Of a stretch of 23,187 nt of DNA, positions 7,868-15,332 are shown piece by piece; position 1 is the stretch's first letter, and each line of letters starts with the position of its first letter. The DNA comes from Thermoplasmatota archaeon. Lineage in GTDB: Archaea > Thermoplasmatota > Thermoplasmata > Thermoplasmatales > Thermoplasmataceae. Position numbers and translations under genes: made by a program. The notes below the pieces were generated by a model. That model was not told the origin of the DNA, made no database searches, and saw only the letters and a program-made list of their open reading frames with translations. The stretch lies in contig JAMDCG010000067.1 in assembly GCA_023489425.1 (NCBI GenBank), positions 1 through 23,187 of the forward strand, written 5' to 3'.

Positions 7868-8696
7868 GCAGATCCCTTATATAATCTTCGAATTTCTTCT
7901 CATCCTTAATGAATCTTATGACTGAACTAGTCTCCCTGTAGTAATCTGTTGTCAACCTGTCATAAAGGATCTTGTCCATCTTTTTCTCCTCAATTAGTTT
8001 TTCTTCAAGGTTCCTTGATAGAAAGCCACTTGCTTCCTTCACCTCTGCTTTGCCCATCTTTCTTCCATATATATTCATGGCATCAAGAAAAGTTATCATG
8101 GAACTTGAGTTCGTGTAGATTGCACCCACGGTCTTATCACTTTTCTTCAGTGTTTCAGCAAGATCATCCATGTGGGTCGGGCATACTCTCCCAGTTTTTG
8201 GGAATTTATCGACACCCTTTGCAAACAGTTCATCTATGATCTTGAGAAAATTATCGCCCTCTCCTCCGAATACGAAGGAAAGTCTCACGTTAAGATGATT
8301 CTTAGCCAGTGTAGTGTTATCTTCCCCGGTCCTCCTTGTCCTGAAATATTCATTGGTTCCATAATGCACATTGGCAGATGAAAAGTAAATAAGTCTCTGA
8401 TTCTTGTCAATCCTTTTCACCTCATTTGCTATTGTTTTAATACCCTGGACATTTGCGTTGAAAGCCTCCTTCTCGTCCTGCGAGTAGGAATTGGCCATGT
8501 AATAAATAATATCAAAGTCCTTCACAAGGGACAGCAGTTTTTCCTGTTCTCCCACATCTCCCTCTATCCAGGTAAACTGCTCATAACCTTTTTGATCTAT
8601 CTTGTGGCGCGAATAGTATGAAGTTTCCTCATGATTCATCCTCTTCATCAGGTTCCTGCCTATGTAACCGCTTCCTCCCACGAACAATGCTTTCAT
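7857..8696 (-). CDS. Atypical NAD-dependent epimerase/dehydratase-like (extended SDR) protein
   Basis: The N-terminus MKALFVGGSGYIGRNLMKRM is the Rossmann dinucleotide-binding motif G-x-x-G-x-x-G of extended short-chain dehydrogenases, followed by a GDV (47-48) and the strand RLIYFSSANVHYG (101-113). Nucleotide-sugar epimerases then carry YxxxK; here the matching tyrosine segment is Y117-F-R-T-R121, with Arg instead of Lys, so catalysis is uncertain. The enzyme may bind NAD(P) as a regulator or use a changed mechanism. I start it at ATG 8696 (279 aa): TATATTTT centred near 8724 lies 27 nt upstream, which would place the promoter inside the gene if the ATG at 8750 were used, and the extra 18 residues fall outside the Rossmann fold. 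It is divergent from the methyltransferase gene. Confidence 0.8.
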   Translation of the reverse strand: MKALFVGGSGYIGRNLMKRMNHEETSYYSRHKIDQKGYEQFTWIEGDVGEQEKLLSLVKDFDIIYYMANSYSQDEKEAFNANVQGIKTIANEVKRIDKNQRLIYFSSANVHYGTNEYFRTRRTGEDNTTLAKNHLNVRLSFVFGGEGDNFLKIIDELFAKGVDKFPKTGRVCPTHMDDLAETLKKSDKTVGAIYTNSSSMITFLDAMNIYGRKMGKAEVKEASGFLSRNLEEKLIEEKKMDKILYDRLTTDYYRETSSVIRFIKDEKKFEDYIRDLPKA

Positions 8697-8719
8697 TACA
8701 GTGGTATTCAGCCAAGCAA

Positions 8720-8730
8720 AATATATTTTG
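8720..8730 (-). promoter_or_regulatory. TATA-box promoter of the SDR-like gene
   Basis: On the minus strand AAAATATATTTTG is centred about 27 nt before the ATG at 8696, giving a leaderless mRNA. It decides the start in favour of 8696 over 8750. Confidence 0.55.
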
Positions 8731-8827
8731 TTATTTTTATCTGTGTGCATATTCCATTTTTATAATAATAGTTCATTGCTGGATATACTTATTAAGGATA
8801 ATGCAGACGAACTTTTTCAAAGCTGAA

Positions 8828-8840
8828 CCTATATAAAATT
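8828..8840 (+). promoter_or_regulatory. TATA-box promoter upstream of the methyltransferase
   Basis: CTATATAAAATT is a near-ideal archaeal TATA box. It predicts a start near 8860, leaving a leader of about 26 nt before the ATG at 8887; there is no clear Shine-Dalgarno in that leader. Confidence 0.45.
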
Positions 8841-8886
8841 CATTTAGATGTGAAAATCCGTTAATAGAACTGAATAATACCCTTGA

Positions 8887-9636
8887 ATGGGAGACTATAG
8901 GGAATTTTTTGGAAAAAACGCAGAAAAATATGCATCCAGTGAAAGTCATAGGAACGGGAAAGATCTTGAAATACTGATAAACCTGCTCGATCTAAAGGCG
9001 TCATACAGATGCATAGACCTTGCCGCAGGAACTGGATTCACCTCAATTGCACTGGCTAAAAAGGTGCAAAGTGTCGTTGCATATGACGGGACGGAACAGA
9101 TGCTGGAACAAGCGAAAAAATTATCTGAACAGGAAGGAGTCCATAATATTACATTCAGGGTTGGGGTGGTAGAAGAACTACCATTCATGGATTCAGAATT
9201 TGATGTTGTTACAACAAGGAGGGCTGCACATCATTTCCACAACAAGGAACAGTTCCTCAGGGAGGCATTCAGGGTAATGAAGAAAGGTGGCAAACTGGGA
9301 ATAGCTGATCTTGTTGAGCCTGAAACGGATGATGGAGGAAATTATAACAGGATAGAAATTCTAAGGGATCAATCCCACGTAAGGGCAGAGAAAATTTCAG
9401 AGTGGAAAGTTCTTGTTCAGAAGGCAGGATTTAAAAATATAGTAACAGAGGGGTTAGTAGAGCCTGCACATTTTCTTAAATGGTTATATCCCATAGAAGA
9501 GAACAGTAAGTCTGGAATGGAAGTGAAGCAATTCCTCGAAAGCCTAAGCGATGTAGAATTGAAGAGCATGGATTTCGACAAAGAAAAAATGATACTTGAC
9601 AAGCACAGAATGGTCCTGATCGCCGTAAAGCCTTAG
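8887..9636 (+). CDS. Class I SAM-dependent methyltransferase (UbiE/MenG-like)
   Basis: This 249-aa protein has the class I methyltransferase fold in order: motif I CIDLAAGTGFTSIALAKKV (about residues 43-61), acidic loop AYDGTEQMLEQAKKL (motif II region), the post-I strand EELPFMDSEFDVVTTRRAAHHF typical of UbiE/COQ5-like enzymes, and the following FREAFRVMKKGGKLGIADLVEPE. It transfers a methyl group from SAM; the similarity pattern (AxHHF and MKKGGKL) points to quinone- or small-molecule-type methyltransferases, but the acceptor is unknown. It is followed after 47 bp by the LigB-like gene on the same strand, so the two may form an operon acting on an aromatic compound; this is inference only. 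Confidence 0.88.
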   Translation: MGDYREFFGKNAEKYASSESHRNGKDLEILINLLDLKASYRCIDLAAGTGFTSIALAKKVQSVVAYDGTEQMLEQAKKLSEQEGVHNITFRVGVVEELPFMDSEFDVVTTRRAAHHFHNKEQFLREAFRVMKKGGKLGIADLVEPETDDGGNYNRIEILRDQSHVRAEKISEWKVLVQKAGFKNIVTEGLVEPAHFLKWLYPIEENSKSGMEVKQFLESLSDVELKSMDFDKEKMILDKHRMVLIAVKP

Positions 9637-9683
9637 TTATTAAGGAACAGTAACTGAAATATTTAACTTCCATATGGTGAATC

Positions 9684-10466
9684 ATGAGTTTAGAGAATTT
9701 ATATATCATACCACACGGGGATGAACTTATAGATCTTCCCGACAAAGAAAGCGTCACGATGAGGAACCATATTGCGGAAATAGCAGAAAAAGATGATTCT
9801 GAGGTAATCGTCATAATCTCTCCACACGGAATGACCATAAAGGATCACATGGCTGTGATAAACACAGAACACTTCAGGGCAGAAACAAAACTTGTCAATA
9901 AGAAACTTGATTTTCTGTGCAATAATGAGAGAAAACTGACAGAGGAGATAATAGAAAAATTCCCGGAGTTCTGCCTTGACGTCAGATTCTCAACATACTC
10001 TGGTGAACTCAGTGAATTTCCTCTGGATTTTGGTAGTTCAATCCCACTCTATTTCTTCAGGCAGAGAAAAATTGTGATGATAGGACAGCCAAGAATAAGC
10101 CATAGGAAGAAACTGGTTGACTTCGGGAAGCTACTGTTTCAAATTGTGAGAAACTACCCGAAAAAGGTGAGTATCATATTGAGTGCGGACCAGGCACATA
10201 CACATTCCGAAAAGGGACCCTACGGTTATTCAGAGGAAGCAGTAAAATATGAGCAGATACTGATAAATGCCATAATGAACAATTCAATGGATCCTGTAAT
10301 GAGCATTGACCAGGAAATAGTCAATAAGGGTAAACCGGACAGTTTCTGGAACATGTTGATTCTAAAGGGTATTCTTGAAGAATCCGGAATGAGGATGAAG
10401 ATTGATTATCATTATGTGGCAGTTTATTTTGGCATGATGCTTGCACACTCAGTCAGGGAAAAGTGA
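9684..10466 (+). CDS. LigB-type (class III) extradiol dioxygenase family protein
   Basis: This 260-aa protein has the LigB/DODA-family layout: an N-terminal metal-ligand histidine in IIPHGDE (H11), a second in IISPHG (H48), a core signature DFGSSIPLYF, and the C-terminal SADQAHTHSEKGPYGY, which in the family contains the catalytic His. A Tyr-rich end (DYHYVAVYFGMMLA) follows. Class III extradiol dioxygenases open catechol rings using Fe(II); archaeal relatives are often uncharacterised, and MEMO-like proteins share the fold without the activity, so the reaction is not proven. A GGTGA (9676-9680) lies 3 nt before the ATG, short for a Shine-Dalgarno; AAATATTTAA (9657-9666) could be a TATA box for a leaderless start. 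The upstream neighbour is a methyltransferase, the downstream one ribA. Confidence 0.75.
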   Translation: MSLENLYIIPHGDELIDLPDKESVTMRNHIAEIAEKDDSEVIVIISPHGMTIKDHMAVINTEHFRAETKLVNKKLDFLCNNERKLTEEIIEKFPEFCLDVRFSTYSGELSEFPLDFGSSIPLYFFRQRKIVMIGQPRISHRKKLVDFGKLLFQIVRNYPKKVSIILSADQAHTHSEKGPYGYSEEAVKYEQILINAIMNNSMDPVMSIDQEIVNKGKPDSFWNMLILKGILEESGMRMKIDYHYVAVYFGMMLAHSVREK

Positions 10467-10538
10467 AAAATAACTATTATATTAAAATTTTTCAAATATA
10501 GTTTTTAATACGCTGAAGTGATTATTACATGAAGAAGA

Positions 10539-11117
10539 ATGATAACATTAGCAGCAAAAGCCAAATTACCAACCTTGGCAGGATTTTTTGATATTTACAC
10601 ATTTAATGATGGCGAACCAAATGAAAACGCGGTGATTGTAAAGGGAGATGTAACAGGGAAGGAAAATGTTCCTGTTAGAATACACAGTGAATGCCTGACA
10701 GGTGATGTTTTTGGGTCAAAGAGATGTGACTGCAGAGATCAGCTCCTGAAATCTCTTGTATATCTTGGTGAGCAACCCTATGGAATGCTCATCTATCTCA
10801 GGCAGGAAGGCAGGGGAATAGGTCTGGTGAATAAAATTAAGGCATACAGTCTCCAGGAAGAGGGATATGATACCGTTGAGGCAAACCTTAAACTGGGGCT
10901 GCCTGCAGATCAGAGAGACTATACATTCGCAGTGGACGTGATAAATTACTTCAGGATCAAGAGTGTGAAACTTATGACAAACAATCCTGAAAAGATCAAG
11001 TTTCTTGAAGAAAACGGGATCAACGTTTCAGGAAGGATTTCCATAAAGAGCCAGACGACGGAATACAACAAGTTCTATCTGATGACAAAGAAGGAAAAGA
11101 TGGGTCACCAGATCTGA
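10539..11117 (+). CDS. ribA: GTP cyclohydrolase II
   Basis: The 192-aa protein is a complete single-domain RibA. The N-terminal [17 protein letters not shown] is typical, the zinc site is [14 protein letters not shown] (Cys at about 52, 63 and 65), the catalytic [19 protein letters not shown] follows, then [15 protein letters not shown], and [16 protein letters not shown] binds the guanine end. It opens GTP to 2,5-diamino-6-ribosylamino-pyrimidinone phosphate, formate and pyrophosphate, the first step of riboflavin synthesis. Many archaea use the unrelated GTP cyclohydrolase III (ArfA), so a bacterial-type RibA is noteworthy. The start at ATG 10539 is dictated by the family N-terminus; an upstream ATG at 10529 is out of frame. 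TTTTTAATA at 10502-10510 is a plausible TATA box, giving a leader of about 6 nt. Confidence 0.94.
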   Translation: MITLAAKAKLPTLAGFFDIYTFNDGEPNENAVIVKGDVTGKENVPVRIHSECLTGDVFGSKRCDCRDQLLKSLVYLGEQPYGMLIYLRQEGRGIGLVNKIKAYSLQEEGYDTVEANLKLGLPADQRDYTFAVDVINYFRIKSVKLMTNNPEKIKFLEENGINVSGRISIKSQTTEYNKFYLMTKKEKMGHQI

Positions 11118-11164
11118 TAAGGTATTGAAAATTCAATAACTGGAAAACCTATTGACCTCATTAT

Positions 11165-11187
11165 AAATTTCTGGTTATACGAAATTT
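11165..11187. repeat. 7-bp inverted repeat in the ribA-gdh intergenic region
   Basis: AAATTTC (11165-11171) and GAAATTT (11181-11187) form a perfect inverted repeat with a 9-nt spacer, and AAATTTCT also recurs as a direct repeat at 17-bp spacing. It is followed by a T-rich stretch (CTAATTTTATCTTT) that could end ribA transcription. Function unknown; AT-rich chance is possible. Confidence 0.25.
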
Positions 11188-11245
11188 CTAATTTTATCTT
11201 TATTGATATGTGGATAAATTTTTACGGGGATTTCAGTGGCAAATG

Positions 11246-11259
11246 TTTTTTAAAAATAA
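11246..11259 (+). promoter_or_regulatory. TATA-like promoter of glucose dehydrogenase
   Basis: TTTTTTAAAAATAA is centred about 23 nt upstream of the ATG at 11274, and no Shine-Dalgarno is present. The transcript is probably leaderless. Confidence 0.45.
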
Positions 11260-11273
11260 CACACTGATCATAT

Positions 11274-12359
11274 ATGACGGCCGTAAATGCTTATATAACA
11301 AATGCACCAGGTGGTGGAATAAAATATGAAAAGATTGAAATCAAGGATTCACCAGGCAACGTTTCACTCAAGCCCTTAATGACTGGAATTTGTGGTACAG
11401 ATAGGGGCATGGTGAATGGGGCACTTTCCTTCGCATATAATCCTGAAGGATATGATTTTCTTGTAATTGGGCACGAATCATTATGTATTGTAACAGATTC
11501 AAAATCGGAGAAATTCAAAAAGGGAGACGTGGTTGTTCCCATAGTAAGAAGACCAGGAGATTGCCCCAACTGCAGGATAGGCAGGCCCGATAACTGCTCA
11601 GACGGAAATAAGCATGAAGCTGGAATCACAGGACTTCACGGTTTCATGAGAGACTCTTTCAATGAATTCGACTACAATCTGGTCAGGGTACAGGATGTCG
11701 ATCTTGGAGAAGTTGCAGTACTGACTGAACCCACGAAGAATGTCGTAAAGGCGTTTGAGGTTTTTGATAAAGTGAGATCAAGATTCATTTATGAAAATAT
11801 CTACTCAACATTTGATGGTAAGAATGCACTTATAATAGGTACCGGTAGCGAAGCGTTTCTTTACTCATTCCTCGCAAGAGATTATGGCTTTAATACATTC
11901 ATGGTCAACAGGCATCCAATAGACCAGATTCCAACAGAACTCTGCAATGCATTTGGAGTTAATTTCAGGGACACATCAAAGGAACCGGAGTTTCCCGGTG
12001 ATATGAAGCTTGACCTCATCGTGGATACCAGCGGTGATCCGGCAACAATTTTCAGGTTCCTCAGAAAGATGAACCACAACGGTATCCTGATACTCTTTGG
12101 AACCAACGGAAAAGCTCCCCAGGCAGGATTATCAGGGGAGGACATTGACTTTATTGTTGAGAGAAACATAACCATAGCTGGTTCTGTAGATGCCGCCGAG
12201 GTCCATTACCTTAAAGCACTGGATTATCTTTCAAAGTGGAATCGACTTCACAGGGGCATGCTGAACAGGATGATAACTAATAAATTCGCCCCGGGCGAAC
12301 TGGGGCTGTTCAACAAGAAGCCACAGGGAGAAATCAAAAGCGTAATTAAATGGGATTAG
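11274..12359 (+). CDS. gdh: Glucose 1-dehydrogenase (medium-chain, zinc-dependent)
   Basis: This 361-aa protein is a medium-chain dehydrogenase of the Thermoplasma/Sulfolobus glucose dehydrogenase type. Catalytic-zinc residues appear as MTGICGTDRG (Cys40) and VIGHES (His67, Glu68), the structural lobe as RPGDCPNCRIGRPDNCSDG, and the Rossmann motif as ALIIGTGSEAF. Only three Cys (97, 100, 108) lie in the structural lobe, so a fourth ligand, perhaps Asp96, must differ from the classical four-Cys site. It oxidises glucose (and often galactose) to the lactone with NAD(P)+, opening the non-phosphorylative Entner-Doudoroff pathway used by acidophilic archaea. folD follows after 9 nt, so they share a transcript. 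Confidence 0.94.
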   Translation: MTAVNAYITNAPGGGIKYEKIEIKDSPGNVSLKPLMTGICGTDRGMVNGALSFAYNPEGYDFLVIGHESLCIVTDSKSEKFKKGDVVVPIVRRPGDCPNCRIGRPDNCSDGNKHEAGITGLHGFMRDSFNEFDYNLVRVQDVDLGEVAVLTEPTKNVVKAFEVFDKVRSRFIYENIYSTFDGKNALIIGTGSEAFLYSFLARDYGFNTFMVNRHPIDQIPTELCNAFGVNFRDTSKEPEFPGDMKLDLIVDTSGDPATIFRFLRKMNHNGILILFGTNGKAPQAGLSGEDIDFIVERNITIAGSVDAAEVHYLKALDYLSKWNRLHRGMLNRMITNKFAPGELGLFNKKPQGEIKSVIKWD

Positions 12360-12368
12360 GATGCAGGA

Positions 12369-13238
12369 ATGGTAATGAAAACAGATATCTTTAATGGGAA
12401 GGCATTCTCAGGGAACATAGACAGGGAAACTGAAAAGCTAGTGGAGAGATTTGTCAGCATACAGGGCAGAAAACCAAAGCTTCTCATAATAGATCCAACG
12501 CAGAGTGAAGAAACAAAGGTATACGGAAGGAGCAAGATCCGGAAGGCTGACAGGCTTGGAATAGAAACTTTCCCACTCTTCCTGAATTCACCAGGTTCAA
12601 ATGGGAATCCACTTGAAATAATGGAAAACATAATTTCTGAGGTCAATCCAGATGGAATAATAGTGGAACGACCCTATCCATACTGGCTGGATTCATTCTA
12701 CATAGAACAGATAATCCCGGAATATCTGGATATTGAAGGAATATCAATAAAATCCCAGGGAAAGAACATGATCGGATATCCGTATATCCTTCCAGCGACA
12801 GCTGATGCAGCATTACGCATAATACTGAGCCTGGGTGAAGATCACCATAAGGATGTGTGCATCATAAACAGGTCAACAATAGTAGGAAGACCACTTGCAA
12901 TGGCACTCCTGAATAAGGATTTTACAGTAACTGTCTGTCACAGTAAAACACGTAATCTGAAGGAAATTACAAAATCAAGTGATATAATTGTATCTGCAAT
13001 AGGAAAACCGGGCTATATAGATGCGAGTTACATATCAGAGGGTGTTTCACTCATAGATATTGGTACAACTGAGGTTGGGGGGAATATTGTGGGAGATGTT
13101 GATTTCAACTCAATATCAGGCAAAGCAGCTTTTGTGACACCGGTGCCGGGTGGAGTGGGTCCAGTAACAACATCGGTATTATTCAGCAACATGATGAAGG
13201 CATCCATAGACAGGATTGAGGAGAGACTCAATTTCTGA
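12369..13238 (+). CDS. folD: FolD: methylene-tetrahydrofolate dehydrogenase/cyclohydrolase (divergent)
   Basis: The protein (289 aa from ATG 12369) aligns end to end with FolD: Y-x-x-x-K active-site helix (VYGRSKIRKA), NAD(P) loop NRSTIVGRPLAM, CHSKT, and the C-terminal signature TPVPGGVGPVTTS. It would convert 5,10-methylene-THF to 10-formyl-THF in one-carbon metabolism. If translation starts at the second Met (12375), which has AGGA six nt upstream, the Tyr and Lys fall at 50 and 54 as in E. coli FolD, while position 98 is Glu (VERPYP in place of VQLPLP) and 121 is Glu (LDIEG in place of KDVDG). Thus two of four active-site residues are changed. It is co-transcribed with gdh (9-nt gap). Confidence 0.9.
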   Translation: MVMKTDIFNGKAFSGNIDRETEKLVERFVSIQGRKPKLLIIDPTQSEETKVYGRSKIRKADRLGIETFPLFLNSPGSNGNPLEIMENIISEVNPDGIIVERPYPYWLDSFYIEQIIPEYLDIEGISIKSQGKNMIGYPYILPATADAALRIILSLGEDHHKDVCIINRSTIVGRPLAMALLNKDFTVTVCHSKTRNLKEITKSSDIIVSAIGKPGYIDASYISEGVSLIDIGTTEVGGNIVGDVDFNSISGKAAFVTPVPGGVGPVTTSVLFSNMMKASIDRIEERLNF

Positions 13239-13281
13239 TCTTTCCCATAAGTGAAATATTTTTGTAGTATAGAAATTCAAC

Positions 13282-13308
13282 GGATAATTAATTAACTGGT
13301 TAGTTAAT
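13282..13308 (+). promoter_or_regulatory. nadE promoter with perfect inverted repeat (possible operator)
   Basis: GGATAATTAATTAAC provides the TATA element, centred near 13290, 27-28 nt before the ATG. Immediately after it, ATTAACT - GGTT - AGTTAAT (13291-13308) is a perfect 7-bp inverted repeat lying between the TATA box and the predicted start site. A regulator bound there would block polymerase, so it is a candidate operator for nadE and the antiporter gene. Confidence 0.4.
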
Positions 13309-13317
13309 ATCTTTTTC

Positions 13318-14040
13318 ATGGCTCTATCTGAGAAGGAAAAATTAATTAACTTTCTAAAATCTTCACTGAACGATAAACCCGCAATTTTAGGTGTTAGCAG
13401 TGGAATTGACAGTTCACTAGTACTCATGTTGCTTGCTCGTTCCATCCCCAGGGAAAAAATAATACCCATATTCCTTCCAGAATCGTCTGTAAGCCAGAAT
13501 GATCTAAATGATATAATAGCCCTGGAGAAAGCTTCCGGTATTGAGATAAAAACAGTATACATAGAGAACATAGTCAAGTCATTCAGCAATCTTCTAGAAA
13601 TAAAGGACATGAAATCTCTCGGAAATGTGAAATCGAGAATCAGGATGACTGTGCTTTATTATTACTCGAATTTGAACAACGGAATGGTTGTGGGAACAAC
13701 AAACCTGACCGAATATGTGACGGGCTATTTTACCAAATTCGGCGATGGTGGATGCGACGTGGAACCCATCATAGGGCTTACAAAGACACAGGTAAGGGAA
13801 CTATCCACGGAGATGGGTGTCCCGGAAAGCATAATCCGGAAACCTCCAAGTGCAGGTTTATGGAAAGACCAGACTGATGAGAGGGAGCTTGGTTTTTCTT
13901 ATTCAATAATTGACAGGGAGGTAGATTATTTCATCAGGAATGGACGGTTCCAGGACAACGAAGTTGGGAAGCGGGTTAAATCCCTGTATGAGGCAAGTAT
14001 GCACAAGAGAAATCTTCCAAGGGGTCCGGAAACAGATTAG
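13318..14040 (+). CDS. nadE: NAD+ synthetase, ammonia-dependent
   Basis: This 240-aa protein matches the single-domain NadE. The ATP-pyrophosphatase P-loop is GVSSGIDSSL (Ser replaces the first Gly of the usual SGGxDS), followed by GTTNLTEYVTGYFTKFGDG, DVEPIIGLTKTQVRELSTEMG, and KPPSAGLWKDQTDERELG, which bind NaAD and ATP. It amidates nicotinic acid adenine dinucleotide to NAD+ with ammonia. There is no glutaminase domain, as expected for the short form. The mRNA is probably leaderless, with a TATA box and inverted repeat directly upstream. The antiporter gene follows after 2 nt, so they form an operon. Confidence 0.94.
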   Translation: MALSEKEKLINFLKSSLNDKPAILGVSSGIDSSLVLMLLARSIPREKIIPIFLPESSVSQNDLNDIIALEKASGIEIKTVYIENIVKSFSNLLEIKDMKSLGNVKSRIRMTVLYYYSNLNNGMVVGTTNLTEYVTGYFTKFGDGGCDVEPIIGLTKTQVRELSTEMGVPESIIRKPPSAGLWKDQTDERELGFSYSIIDREVDYFIRNGRFQDNEVGKRVKSLYEASMHKRNLPRGPETD

Positions 14041-14042
14041 AA

Positions 14043-15332
14043 ATGCTGACATTTGAAAGTAAGGACTTCATTCAACTCAGCCTTTTACTGGTGATAGCAT
14101 CTTTTTCTATCCCTATAGCAAGGAAGGTATCCCTGGTAGAAATTCCAATATTGATCTCACTGGGACTACTTTTTGGACCCGGTCTTGGAGTCATTAACCA
14201 CAGCTTTGCAGAGTATATGATTCAGGATTTCGCGGGATTTGGTGTTGGCATACTTGGATTGGTGATCATCCTGTATTACGAGAGCCACAACATAAATTTC
14301 AGGGTAATAAGGAAGTTCCTGCTTAACATCATATCCCTGAATACGGTTGGTATGGTTGTTACCTCGGTAGTTGCAGGCATATTCTTTTCCCTGCTTACAG
14401 GCGCCCCGTTCCTGATTGGATTCCTGTTTGGAGCAATAATATCTCCAACAGATCCTTCAACACTGATCCCACTGTTCAGGAAAATCAAGATAAAGGATGA
14501 TTACTCTGGAACTCTTATAGGGGAGAGCCTTTTCAACGATCCACTGGCTATTATTCTTGTCACACTTGCAATATCATTCATCTACTCAGGCTCATCCTAC
14601 TCAACGCTTTTCAACAGCGTTACCGGTGCTGTGGGATTGATAGGAGGCATTCCATTGTTCCTGGTGATCCAGATAGCAGTTCCATCGGTATTTGGGGTTA
14701 TCATGGGTTTCGGGATTATATATCTCAACAAATACCTGAATTTTGAGAATCTCATCGTTGGCCTGCTTCTTGGTGTGGTTCTTTTTGAACTCACTGTTCT
14801 CTATGGCATAGGAATCACTCCCTTCCCAGCAATCATTGCAACAGGTGCCATTGTCGGGACATTTACAGACAAGAGCATATTCTGGTCAAGGGAATCAAAC
14901 TTCCAGGAAAATCTCTCATTTCTTGCCCAGGGTATAATTTTCATTCTAGTTGGGAGTCTCATAACAATAGGAGATATTACCGGTTACCTGCTGCAGGGTT
15001 TCATCCTGACGCTTATAGTTATATTTGTTGTAAGACCAATGGCAGTCTTCATATCATTACCTCCGGGAAGATCAAAGAATAAGGGTCCAGCAAAGAGCTG
15101 GAGAACAAAAACTTTCATAGCACTTTCCGGTCCCCGTGGGGTGGTTTCTGTGGTGGAGGGAGCCGTTCCATACTCAATAGGACTGCTCTCCGGTAATGCT
15201 CTATTGCTAAAATGGGGACTTGTTCTTGAAATTGATGTTACTTTCATTGTACTGATATCAATCCTCTTGCAGACAATCTACCTGCCAATAGTGGCAGGGA
15301 GATTATTGCCACAGGATGCCACTCAAACCTGA
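14043..15332 (+). CDS. CPA1/NhaP-type Na+(K+)/H+ antiporter
   Basis: This 429-aa, multi-spanning membrane protein has about 12-13 hydrophobic segments and family signatures in order: the helix ISPTDPSTLIPLFRK (about residues 138-152), the ND-type ion site GESLFNDPLAIILV, LVGSLITIG, and the C-terminal LSGPRGVVSVVEGAVPYS motif of CPA1 exchangers. It exchanges monovalent cations for protons across the cytoplasmic membrane, which helps pH homeostasis in an acidophile. There is no C-terminal regulatory (TrkA-type) domain; the protein ends after the last helix. The start lies 2 nt after the nadE stop. The last 10 bp overlap the convergent ATPase gene, so no terminator separates them. Confidence 0.88.
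   Translation: MLTFESKDFIQLSLLLVIASFSIPIARKVSLVEIPILISLGLLFGPGLGVINHSFAEYMIQDFAGFGVGILGLVIILYYESHNINFRVIRKFLLNIISLNTVGMVVTSVVAGIFFSLLTGAPFLIGFLFGAIISPTDPSTLIPLFRKIKIKDDYSGTLIGESLFNDPLAIILVTLAISFIYSGSSYSTLFNSVTGAVGLIGGIPLFLVIQIAVPSVFGVIMGFGIIYLNKYLNFENLIVGLLLGVVLFELTVLYGIGITPFPAIIATGAIVGTFTDKSIFWSRESNFQENLSFLAQGIIFILVGSLITIGDITGYLLQGFILTLIVIFVVRPMAVFISLPPGRSKNKGPAKSWRTKTFIALSGPRGVVSVVEGAVPYSIGLLSGNALLLKWGLVLEIDVTFIVLISILLQTIYLPIVAGRLLPQDATQT

Noticed and set aside
8697..8750. Longer N-terminus for the SDR-like protein (ATG at 8750)
   Set aside because: The TATA box at 8720-8730 would lie inside the coding region, and the Rossmann motif begins directly at the ATG 8696.
9476..9838. 120-codon minus-strand frame over the methyltransferase and LigB-like genes
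   Set aside because: Antisense to conserved coding sequence with Ser/Cys-rich low-complexity translation; no support.
13179..13610. 143-codon minus-strand frame spanning the folD end and nadE start
   Set aside because: It lies over two well-supported genes and over the nadE promoter, and its translation has no recognisable features.
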